In this document: in pieces, positions 19,643 to 25,965 of the stretch | How positions within the stretch are numbered: the stretch's first letter is position 1 | Layout of the letters: every line of letters begins with the position of its first letter | Origin: an uncultured Desulfuromonas sp. | Lineage (GTDB): Bacteria; Desulfobacterota; Desulfuromonadia; Desulfuromonadales; Desulfuromonadaceae | Direction of reading: 5' to 3' | Assembly (NCBI RefSeq): GCF_963666745.1 | Contig: NZ_OY762961.1 | Span: forward strand, 670,001-734,000 | Length of the DNA stretch: 64,000 nucleotides | Translations under genes and position numbers: made by a program | The notes under the pieces: generated by a model | The model's input: only the letters and a program-made list of their open reading frames with translations | Database searches by the model: none | Told to the model about the DNA's origin: nothing

Positions 19643-19732
19643 CCATGCCTTACACGCGGATGGCAATTCCACTGCGCTTCATTGCACCGGACAAACCTGC
19701 GGGGTCAGGTCTTGCAATGCAATATAGGGTTG
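19637..19732 (+). other. Truncated attC-like remnant after last cassette gene
   Basis: Begins with ATCTAAC (19637-19643), a perfect RYYYAAC core overlapping the stop codon, followed by CATGCCTTACACGCGGATGG, which looks like the left half of an attC. No matching right half with GTTRRRY follows before homology to the FN3 gene begins at about 19733, so the site appears cut short. Confidence 0.4.
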
Positions 19733-19918
19733 TTTTGATGTATTACGTAGCCCGAATAACCGCGACAGCGTCAAACTCAACCAGTCCAGCGTGCTACCGG
19801 CACAACCTACCATGACGCGCTTTTCAGAGAGAAACACCATTTCTACAAAGTACCTGACTGGGATATCTCTGCCAACAGCACCAAAAAGGTGGCGTGTATG
19901 GTTAAGATAGCCGATTAG
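19733..19918 (+). pseudogene. Decayed second copy of the FN3 gene 3' end
   Basis: The DNA aligns with 17848-18030 of the intact FN3 gene. The first part reads FDVLRSPNNRDSVKLNQSSV against FDVLRSQNDRDYVKVNRGRV. A two-base insertion near 19792 then shifts the frame to GTTYHDALFREKHHFYKV and a tail KIAD-stop against KIAN-stop. There is no start codon or upstream domain. It is followed by a diverged copy of the same terminator. The duplication is old, judging by the many substitutions, and the accessory island lies between the two copies. Confidence 0.8.
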
Positions 19919-19937
19919 GTGAAAAGAATAAAAGAAG

Positions 19938-19979
19938 AGGAGGCCGGATTATCGTAGGATGAACCCGGCCTCCTTTTTT
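19938..19979 (+). terminator. Strong terminator, duplicated copy
   Basis: AGGAGGCCGG (19938-19947) pairs perfectly with CCGGCCTCCT (19965-19974), followed by six T. The loop (ATCGTAGGATGA) matches the loop of the terminator at 18063-18100, showing that the terminator was duplicated with the gene end. Confidence 0.85.
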
Positions 19980-20173
19980 GGGGATTCTGGTTAAAAACCC
20001 GCTCAGTTTGCTACCAGTTACCTCAAAAGTAGCAGGCTTTTGATGTGGATGCCCTATAGTTTGCTACTGGGGCATTTATTGATTAAACTGCGTGAGGAAT
20101 GAAACCTATATTTCTCTATTTTTACCAAACTGCTCTTTGGGTAGAGTTTAACGTTTTTCGAGGATGTGCATAG

Positions 20174-22018
20174 ATGCGGAAGCCAATCTATATCGTGATT
20201 TTATTCGTGATCCTCCAAGCCTCTTTGACGTTTGCCCAGAACAACATAGACAATTCTTCCAGACTCCCTGCCAATAGTGAGCAAGCGCTGACTAATGCTG
20301 CATCTTTTCCGAATCTGACAGATGGGGAAATAGCGTATCTGGCACAAAAAAAGACGATTAAGGTGTGTGTTGATCCTGGCTGGATGCCCTTTGAGGCGGT
20401 CACCAATAACAGACATGTCGGAATGAGTGCCGACTATCTTGATGTGGTCTCACAACAGCTGGGAATCAACTTTCAGCGGGTTCCAACTGAGTCATGGCCG
20501 GAAACACTTGAGACGGTGAAATCACGGGAATGCGATATTCTGCCACTGGCCATGGCAACGCCGGAAAGAAAAACATACCTGAACTTTACAACGCCCTATA
20601 TCGTTATTCCTCTTGTTATTGCCACAACCAAGGAAAGGCCCTTCATCGCAGATCTGACGGATGTGCTTCATCATCGCATGGGGCTTGTGAAAGGCTATGC
20701 TTTTACAGATATCCTGAAAATGGAATATCCTGAAATGGATATTATGGAATTTGATACGATCTACGATGGACTTGCCGCACTTGAGAAAAATGAGATCTAC
20801 GGATTTATCGACAACCTGACAACCATTTCATATGAAATTACCCATTACTTTTCATCGTCGATTAAAATTTCTGGACGGATCAATCGAAACTGGGAGCTTG
20901 GCATTGCCGTCAGGAATGACGATCCTGTGCTGCTTCGCATTCTTGATAAGGCGGTGAGAAGCATAGGCAGTAATAAGGTCCAGGAAATACACAGCAAATG
21001 GATTGCCGTTACCTATGAACATCAGTTTGACTATTCATTATTCTGGAAAGTGCTGGCTGCTACCGGTGTTGTCGGACTTCTGTTCCTTACTCGCTATCGT
21101 AAGGTCAACAGGTTTAACAAGACACTCCAAGACCTCAATATGCGATTAAAGGAGAGTGAAGAGTCTTTTCGCAGTCTGGTCGATAATGCCCATGAAGGGA
21201 TCGTTGTCGTCCAAAATAAGCGATTGGTCTTCGTAAATCCACGCGCGTGTGAAATGACCGGTTATGATTACGAGGCTTTGTTGGCGCTGGACAGCTTCTT
21301 GCCTCTGATTGCCCCCGAAGCACGTGAGACGATGATGGCTAATCATCTGAAACGGCTGGCCGGAAAAGCCTCTCCTGTCCGATACGAAAGCCAGTTTCTT
21401 AAGCGTGACGGTACCATTTATCCGATAGAGCTGACGGGTGTGTTGATCAATTGGAAGAACAATCCGGCCACCCTGAATATCCTTTCCGATATCAGTGAAC
21501 GCAAAGCTTCAGAAGCTGCCGTGCGGTTTATGGCTCTTCACGATAATTTGACGCGTCTTCCCAACCGCTATTTGTTGATGGAGCGTCTGGAACAATCCCT
21601 TGCTCAGGCTCGGCGCTCCAGGCAGCCGATGGCTGTTCTTTTCATGGATCTGGACGGTTTTAAACAGGTCAATGATACTTATGGGCATGATGTTGGCGAT
21701 AAACTTCTCAAAGGCGTTGCCGAGCGGGTGCAGCAGTTGATGCGCGATTCAGATACTCTGGCGCGGATGGGTGGTGACGAGTTTGTCATCCTCTTGCCCC
21801 AAGTCGATGGCTTGTCGGGTGTTGAGACTTTGATTCGCCGAATCGACAAAGCCCTGCAATCACCCTTTGAGTTCGATTCTTTAGAGGTGAAGAGTCGGGC
21901 CAGTGTCGGATTTTCCCTTTTCCCGGAGGATGGGGAGACGGCAGAGGAACTTTTGCGTGTCTCAGATCAGAACATGTATGTCGTTAAACAAAAAGGGCGG
22001 GCAGGTCTGCAGGGGTAA
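20174..22018 (+). CDS. Diguanylate cyclase with periplasmic-binding and PAS sensor domains
   Basis: Protein of 614 residues. Order: signal peptide 1-22; a bacterial extracellular solute-binding domain (SBP_bac_3) at about 55-285 (KTIKVCVDPGWMPFEAV, then DILPLAMATPERKTYLNFTTPY); one membrane helix near 285-305; PAS at about 328-445; GGDEF at about 453-612. The active site RMGGDEFVILL is intact, and an RDSD inhibitory site lies five residues upstream, so it should make c-di-GMP under product control. It probably senses an amino acid-like periplasmic ligand. GAGG precedes the ATG. Monocistronic. The IS element lies directly downstream, between the gene and a plus-strand terminator at 23800. Confidence 0.9.
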   Translation: MRKPIYIVILFVILQASLTFAQNNIDNSSRLPANSEQALTNAASFPNLTDGEIAYLAQKKTIKVCVDPGWMPFEAVTNNRHVGMSADYLDVVSQQLGINFQRVPTESWPETLETVKSRECDILPLAMATPERKTYLNFTTPYIVIPLVIATTKERPFIADLTDVLHHRMGLVKGYAFTDILKMEYPEMDIMEFDTIYDGLAALEKNEIYGFIDNLTTISYEITHYFSSSIKISGRINRNWELGIAVRNDDPVLLRILDKAVRSIGSNKVQEIHSKWIAVTYEHQFDYSLFWKVLAATGVVGLLFLTRYRKVNRFNKTLQDLNMRLKESEESFRSLVDNAHEGIVVVQNKRLVFVNPRACEMTGYDYEALLALDSFLPLIAPEARETMMANHLKRLAGKASPVRYESQFLKRDGTIYPIELTGVLINWKNNPATLNILSDISERKASEAAVRFMALHDNLTRLPNRYLLMERLEQSLAQARRSRQPMAVLFMDLDGFKQVNDTYGHDVGDKLLKGVAERVQQLMRDSDTLARMGGDEFVILLPQVDGLSGVETLIRRIDKALQSPFEFDSLEVKSRASVGFSLFPEDGETAEELLRVSDQNMYVVKQKGRAGLQG

Positions 22019-22201
22019 GGAAATAATGGCATAAATAAAGCAGAACTGAGAATGTCAAAATATCAACTACGTTATATCTAACATTGTAAGCGAATTAAAT
22101 CCCCGGAAATTATAAAAAAACATAGTAAAACAACAGCCTGTTTCCTGCTCCATTTTGTGTAATGGTCAACGAATGCAACGTTTACGCAAAGGAGGCATTT
22201 T

Positions 22202-23491
22202 ATGACGCAAGCACAAGATAGGGTGCAACAGTTCAGGCGGTTGCGCGAATCCATTCGCGGCTGCAAAACGACGCTGGTGGTCGGGATTGATATTGCCAAA
22301 GATAAACATCATGCTTTCTTCGGCGATGCAAACGGCAGGACGCTTTGGAAGAAATTGATCTTTTACAATACCATCGAAGACTTTAAAAAGCTTCAGTCCA
22401 TGGCGGATAGCCTGATGGTGAAGCATACGTTGAAAGAATGCGTCTATGGTGTCGAACCGACAGCTTCTTATCACAAACCACTGGCTGAATATTTGATTCG
22501 CAACAACGAGCAGGTTGTTTATGTCTCCAATGTTGCCGTAGCCAAAAACAGAACGTTGCTGGATGGCCGCTGGGACAAAAACAACACCAAGGATGCCGCG
22601 AATATTGCTGATCTGGTTAGTCAGGGGCGCTGTCAATTTTATGATCCCGGCGAGGATGAGATCCGTGAATTGCGCAGCTTGCTCGCCTATCGGGCCAAGT
22701 TGAAAAAGCAGGAACACGGCTTGCGAATGCGCATCCGCAACAATTTGCTGGCGCAGTATTTCCCGGAATTGGACAAGCAGATGCCCCAAGGCGGGCAAGA
22801 TGGTCTCATTCTCGATCTCATTGCCAACGATTTCGACCCGGCACGTATTGCCGCGATGTCCTTTGAAGGTTTTCGCCGAGGCTACCAGATGCAAAAACGC
22901 TCCATGGCTCAAGAACGCCTGTTAGAGGCCATCTGGCAGGCCAGTCAGCTTTCCGTCGGCTGCGCCTTGCCCGAGTCGGCAGCCTGGGAGGGACGCGCAC
23001 TGGTCGAGCAGCTCTGTCAGGTGCGCCAGATCAAGCGTGACTTGGAAAAACGACTCAAGGACGTTGCGCAAACGTTCCCGGCCTACGCCTGTCTGCTGAC
23101 AATCCCCGGCTTTGGTCCAATCGTCTCGGCCATGACCCTGGCGGCTATTGGCGATGCCAATCGTTTTACCAGCCGCAAGCAGGTCCTGCGCTTGGCGGGA
23201 CTGGATCTCAGCGCCTCGCGAAGCGGCAAGAAGAGCGACAGCGCGATACCGGTCATCTCCAAACAAGGCAAAGCCGGATTGCGCTATGCCTTGGTGCAGG
23301 CGGCACAAATTGCCAGCTACAAAGATGCAACCATCCGCAGCTACTTTACCGGCCTGCTCAAAGGACGGGAAATGGAACGCGGCATCAAGTTAAAGATGCG
23401 GGTCAAGCTGGCGGCCAAAATGCTGATTATTGCCTGGACCCTGATGAAACGGAACCAGGCATTTGATTCTGACTGCTTCACAAGGACGTAA
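22202..23491 (+). CDS. IS110/IS1111-family transposase (recombinase)
   Basis: Protein of 429 residues; AAGGAGG precedes the ATG. The N-terminal RuvC-like DEDD domain shows VVGIDIAKDKHHAFF, YGVEPTASYHKPL and WDKNNTKDAANIADLV, supplying the acidic residues. A helical linker follows at about 160-290. The C-terminal Tnp_20 domain shows LLTIPGFGPIVSAMTLAAIG then LAGLDLSASRSGKKSD, where a Ser in the SxSG segment is the probable nucleophile. Full length with no frameshift, so the element may be active. Members of this family use an RNA encoded in their own noncoding end to choose donor and target DNA; see the neighbouring ncRNA candidate. Confidence 0.92.
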   Translation: MTQAQDRVQQFRRLRESIRGCKTTLVVGIDIAKDKHHAFFGDANGRTLWKKLIFYNTIEDFKKLQSMADSLMVKHTLKECVYGVEPTASYHKPLAEYLIRNNEQVVYVSNVAVAKNRTLLDGRWDKNNTKDAANIADLVSQGRCQFYDPGEDEIRELRSLLAYRAKLKKQEHGLRMRIRNNLLAQYFPELDKQMPQGGQDGLILDLIANDFDPARIAAMSFEGFRRGYQMQKRSMAQERLLEAIWQASQLSVGCALPESAAWEGRALVEQLCQVRQIKRDLEKRLKDVAQTFPAYACLLTIPGFGPIVSAMTLAAIGDANRFTSRKQVLRLAGLDLSASRSGKKSDSAIPVISKQGKAGLRYALVQAAQIASYKDATIRSYFTGLLKGREMERGIKLKMRVKLAAKMLIIAWTLMKRNQAFDSDCFTRT

Positions 23492-23703
23492 TTACTCCTG
23501 AAGCAGTCGGCGGCGAGAAGAGCCCGATCAACAACGTTGAGGCATGGACCTCGGGCGGGACAAACAAGGGCCTCTCACTGGAATCTTGAAGCTTGGATAA
23601 GGAATGCTGAGGCGGCCCTGTTCCCACTGCAGGCAGGGGATGCCGGATACTTGTAACGATGAAGCTCAAGATTCGCCAAGATGTGGGACAACGTCGGTAT
23701 AAA
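23492..23703 (+). ncRNA. Candidate bridge/seek RNA of the IS1111-type element
   Basis: Noncoding right end of the element. Visible structure: GCCCGA (23522-23527) with TCGGGC (23551-23556); AGGGCC (23567-23572) with GGCCCT (23614-23619) enclosing a 41-base loop; and a long-range pairing of GAATCTTGAAGC (23581-23592) with GCTCAAGATTC (23664-23674), eleven pairs with one bulge. IS1111 members carry their guide RNA downstream of the recombinase. Exact RNA ends and guide loops cannot be fixed by eye. Confidence 0.5.
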
Positions 23704-23799
23704 CACAATGGGACAGGTGCGTGAAAAAACAGGCTTAAATCTTAACCGACTGATTTACTTGAGAAATATTTTTTTATTGCCCAGGGTAAAATAGAATGT

Positions 23800-23842
23800 C
23801 CCCGATCCTTGGCCCGGCACGATATCGGGCAGCGGGGTTTTT
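23800..23842 (+). terminator. Plus-strand terminator downstream of the IS
   Basis: Two nested stems, CCCCG/CGGGG outside and GCCCG/CGGGC inside, followed by TTTTT. With no plus-strand gene nearby except the IS, it may be the original terminator of the GGDEF gene at 20174 displaced by the insertion, and it also faces the minus-strand cowN. Confidence 0.7.
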
Positions 23843-23878
23843 AAGAGCTGTTAAACGGGGAAGAACATGCCTCGCCGT

Positions 23879-24175
23879 TTAGCAGCTCTCTACTTCGATC
23901 TTTTCCAAAAGTGCAAGAGCAGCTTCGTCTTCCATCTCTTCAAGATAATCTCTGAGAACATTGAGATAGCTATGGATCAAAAATAGGTAATCTTTGCCGG
24001 ATTTTCCAGACTCCGAGTCCGCCAGCATCAATTTGTATTTTTCCCAAAAGGCATTGGTTTTGTCCGGGTCGTCAATATGGACTCTGAGCATTCGGATAAA
24101 CTCTGTCGTATTTTTTTCTTCATCGATGCCTTTAAAAGACAGATAGCGATCTGGTTTCAGCTGTGCTTGCTCCAT
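23879..24175 (-). CDS. cowN: CowN, protector of nitrogenase against CO (copy 1)
   Basis: Protein of 98 residues, MEQAQLKPDRYLSFKGID to EKIEVESC. The start at 24175 is set by AAAGGAG seven bases upstream; earlier in-frame ATGs at 24211 and 24208 fall in the promoter. It matches CowN throughout (PDRYxSxKGID, DDPDKTNAFWEKY, LFLIHSYLNVLRDYLEEMED) and the second copy at 48250. CowN sustains nitrogen-dependent growth when CO is present by protecting nitrogenase. It follows cooA in the same direction, with an 87-bp gap carrying a perfect CooA-type palindrome and a good -10, so it can be transcribed from its own CO-induced promoter. Cytosolic. Confidence 0.9.
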   Translation of the reverse strand: MEQAQLKPDRYLSFKGIDEEKNTTEFIRMLRVHIDDPDKTNAFWEKYKLMLADSESGKSGKDYLFLIHSYLNVLRDYLEEMEDEAALALLEKIEVESC

Positions 24176-24206
24176 GCGATGACTCCTTTTGGTGATGTTT
24201 GAAGGC

Positions 24207-24250
24207 ATCATAAACGATTATTTTTGAACTGTCTGTCGGCTAGCCGACAG
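24207..24250 (-). promoter_or_regulatory. CooA box and promoter of cowN
   Basis: On the minus strand, CTGTCGGCTAGCCGACAG (24250-24233) is an exact 18-bp palindrome containing TGTCG-N6-CGACA, the CooA consensus form. A -10 hexamer TATGAT follows at 24212-24207. If its first T is -12, the palindrome is centred at -41.5, the classic class II activator position, with a start near 24200, about 25 bases before the ATG. Confidence 0.85.
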
Positions 24251-24262
24251 TAGAGATAAAAT

Positions 24263-24928
24263 TTAGGAACCTTGTTGCAAGGAGCTGAGTATTTCACTAT
24301 TTATGATCAAGATATTCTGACGGTCCAACCTTCTGATGTGACCTGCCTTGATTAATTCGTTCATGAGCATTGAAATGGTTTGCCGGGTCGTCCCGATCAA
24401 CAGGGCGATGTCTTCTGTACTGAGCCCCAGCTCGATGATAACCCCATCAGAATGTTCTTTCCCTCTCTCGGCCACCGCGTTGAGCAGAAAATCATACAGG
24501 CGCTGTTTGACATCCTTGAAAACCAGTCCTTCTATAATGTTGATTGAATTATTCAGGAGTTCGCCCAGCACTTTAACAACAGTTCCTGTTATTTCAGGGT
24601 GTTCGATAATTTTTTGTTGAAACGATCGGGTGTCCGCAGCAAGGATGACGGAATTTTCCATTGCTTCCGCATAGGTTGGGGCATGGGTACTGAAGATATC
24701 TCCGGCTTCCAGAAGGGCCAGAGTGAACTCACGATCTTCGTAGCAGAGGTAAACGCGCAGTCGTCCGGACTGGACAATAAAAATCGAATCTTTATCGTCA
24801 TAAGGTGAACTGATCAGTTCCTTCCTGGCATATTCTCGCTTGCTGAATCCTGAGAGCAGCTCAGCAAAATCAGGAGTTGAAAACAGTTTGAGAATGTCGA
24901 TATCAGAAAGTTTCATTTTTGCAGCCAT
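24263..24928 (-). CDS. cooA: CooA-type haem CO sensor, CRP/FNR family
   Basis: Protein of 221 residues. Effector domain with GRLRVYLCYEDREFTLALLEAGDIF at about 56-79, long dimer helix at about 110-140, and a CRP-type helix-turn-helix at 170-200 (TEDIALLIGTTRQTISMLMNELIKAG). It aligns closely with Carboxydothermus-type CooA including MA at the N-terminus, where the N-terminal amine is a haem ligand; this supports ATG 24928 although no strong ribosome site precedes it. His82 (haem ligand) is present, but the adjacent Cys80 of CooA is Ser (FSTH instead of FCTH). It should bind the palindrome beside cowN when CO occupies the haem. Pair cooA-cowN is same-strand. Confidence 0.88.
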   Translation of the reverse strand: MAAKMKLSDIDILKLFSTPDFAELLSGFSKREYARKELISSPYDDKDSIFIVQSGRLRVYLCYEDREFTLALLEAGDIFSTHAPTYAEAMENSVILAADTRSFQQKIIEHPEITGTVVKVLGELLNNSINIIEGLVFKDVKQRLYDFLLNAVAERGKEHSDGVIIELGLSTEDIALLIGTTRQTISMLMNELIKAGHIRRLDRQNILIINSEILSSLQQGS

Positions 24929-25026
24929 AACAATAACTTTTAAGATGTGCGCAACGTGAAAGCAATAAAAATACTATGCCACTGCCGGGTGACGCAGAAC
25001 TCCTTGGGCAGTATCCTCATCTTCGT

Positions 25027-25056
25027 TAGATAGGTAGACAGGTAGATAGGGGGGGG
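25027..25056. repeat. TAGAYAGG triplet repeat and G-run
   Basis: Three tandem 8-mers (TAGATAGG, TAGACAGG, TAGATAGG) run into a tract of eight G. It lies about 100-130 bp upstream of cooA, between cooA and the methyltransferase gene. Such tracts can slip during replication. Confidence 0.7.
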
Positions 25057-25093
25057 CGTCGTTGATATTTTGATATTTAGCGTCACATGGGAA

Positions 25094-25110
25094 AAGTCAC
25101 CGTTTGACTT
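25094..25110 (-). terminator. Weak hairpin after methyltransferase gene
   Basis: On the minus strand AAGTCA pairs with TGACTT around five bases and runs into TTTT, 19 bases after the methyltransferase stop. A short stem, so termination would be partial. Confidence 0.35.
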
Positions 25111-25128
25111 GCCTTTATTGGCTATGGA

Positions 25129-25923
25129 TCAACCTTTGCGTCCGACAACAATAATGTGGTGATTGACAAAGCTCGTATCCGCTTTCCCGAAATGATCGGC
25201 ATCCGGTAACGGCTCCAGCCAAGTGATAACGGCATCAGGGGCGTTTTTCATCATGGCCACCAATTCCTCAAGCGTCTCTTGGGAGCAGTTCATCCGTTTG
25301 GCCCAGTCGATAAAGTTATGCCGTTTGGTCAATTGTCGGGTTTGCTCGACCTGCAGCCCGCCTTGCTGAAACATCTGCCGCCATTGCTGCTCTGAATAGG
25401 CGCGAAAGTGGGAGGGGTCGCGCAGGCGCTCAAACTGGTCCACGTAAAGCGCGTGGTTTTCCTCTTTCGGCAGCACATGATCCTGCACTGCCAACACCCC
25501 GCCTTTTTTTAACACCCGGACACTTTCGGCGATAAACTTTTGACAATCGGGAAAATGATGCGCCGCGATCCGGCAGGTGACGAGATCGACGCTGTCATCC
25601 TCAAAGGGCAGGTTTTCAGCGTCCGCCAGTTGAAAGGTGACATTGGACCGGCCTTTTTCGTCGCAGACAAACTTCCGCGCCGTTTCCACCATATTGGGCG
25701 TCAAATCGACGGCAATGACCTGTTGAACATGCGGAGCCAGCGTTAAGGCCGTATGGCCGCCGCCAGTCGCGACATCCAGCACCTTCCAGTCTTTTTGCGG
25801 TTGCACCATGTCGAGCAGATAAGTGAGGTCAACGCCTGTGGCGTGGGTTTGGCTACGCACGTAAGCGTCACCCACCTGACTGTACTGATCGCGACTCATC
25901 TCTTTTGATGTTTTGTCCGTCAT
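25129..25923 (-). CDS. Class I SAM-dependent methyltransferase
   Basis: Protein of 264 residues; GGAAGG lies seven bases before the ATG. SAM-binding motif I is VLDVATGGGHTALTLAPHV at about 48-66, motif II is IAVDLTPNMVETA, followed by QLADAENLPFEDDSVDLVTCRIAAHHF and LKKGGVLAVQDHVLP, typical of the UbiE/Methyltransf_11 group. The substrate cannot be read from the sequence. The C-terminal 90 residues (EQQWRQMFQQGGLQVEQTRQ) look like a substrate lid. Not obviously linked to cooA downstream or the OmpA gene upstream, although all three share a strand. Confidence 0.88.
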   Translation of the reverse strand: MTDKTSKEMSRDQYSQVGDAYVRSQTHATGVDLTYLLDMVQPQKDWKVLDVATGGGHTALTLAPHVQQVIAVDLTPNMVETARKFVCDEKGRSNVTFQLADAENLPFEDDSVDLVTCRIAAHHFPDCQKFIAESVRVLKKGGVLAVQDHVLPKEENHALYVDQFERLRDPSHFRAYSEQQWRQMFQQGGLQVEQTRQLTKRHNFIDWAKRMNCSQETLEELVAMMKNAPDAVITWLEPLPDADHFGKADTSFVNHHIIVVGRKG

Positions 25924-25965
25924 GATGAAACCTTCCGTTCTTTATTTTTTCAGACTCGGGTCGGG

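Larger units (their letters stand above)
22136..23734 (+). mobile_element. IS110-superfamily (IS1111-type) insertion sequence
   Basis: Edges are placed from inverted repeats: GCCTGTTT (22136-22143) against AAACAGGC (23727-23734), and inside them CCTGCTCCATTTTGTG (22144-22159) against CACAATGGGACAGG (23704-23717), imperfect. Short subterminal repeats, a short left and a long (about 210 bp) right noncoding region are the layout of the IS1111 subgroup. No target duplication is expected for this family and none is evident. True tips may lie a few bases outside the repeats. The insertion separates the upstream GGDEF gene from its likely terminator. Confidence 0.65.
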
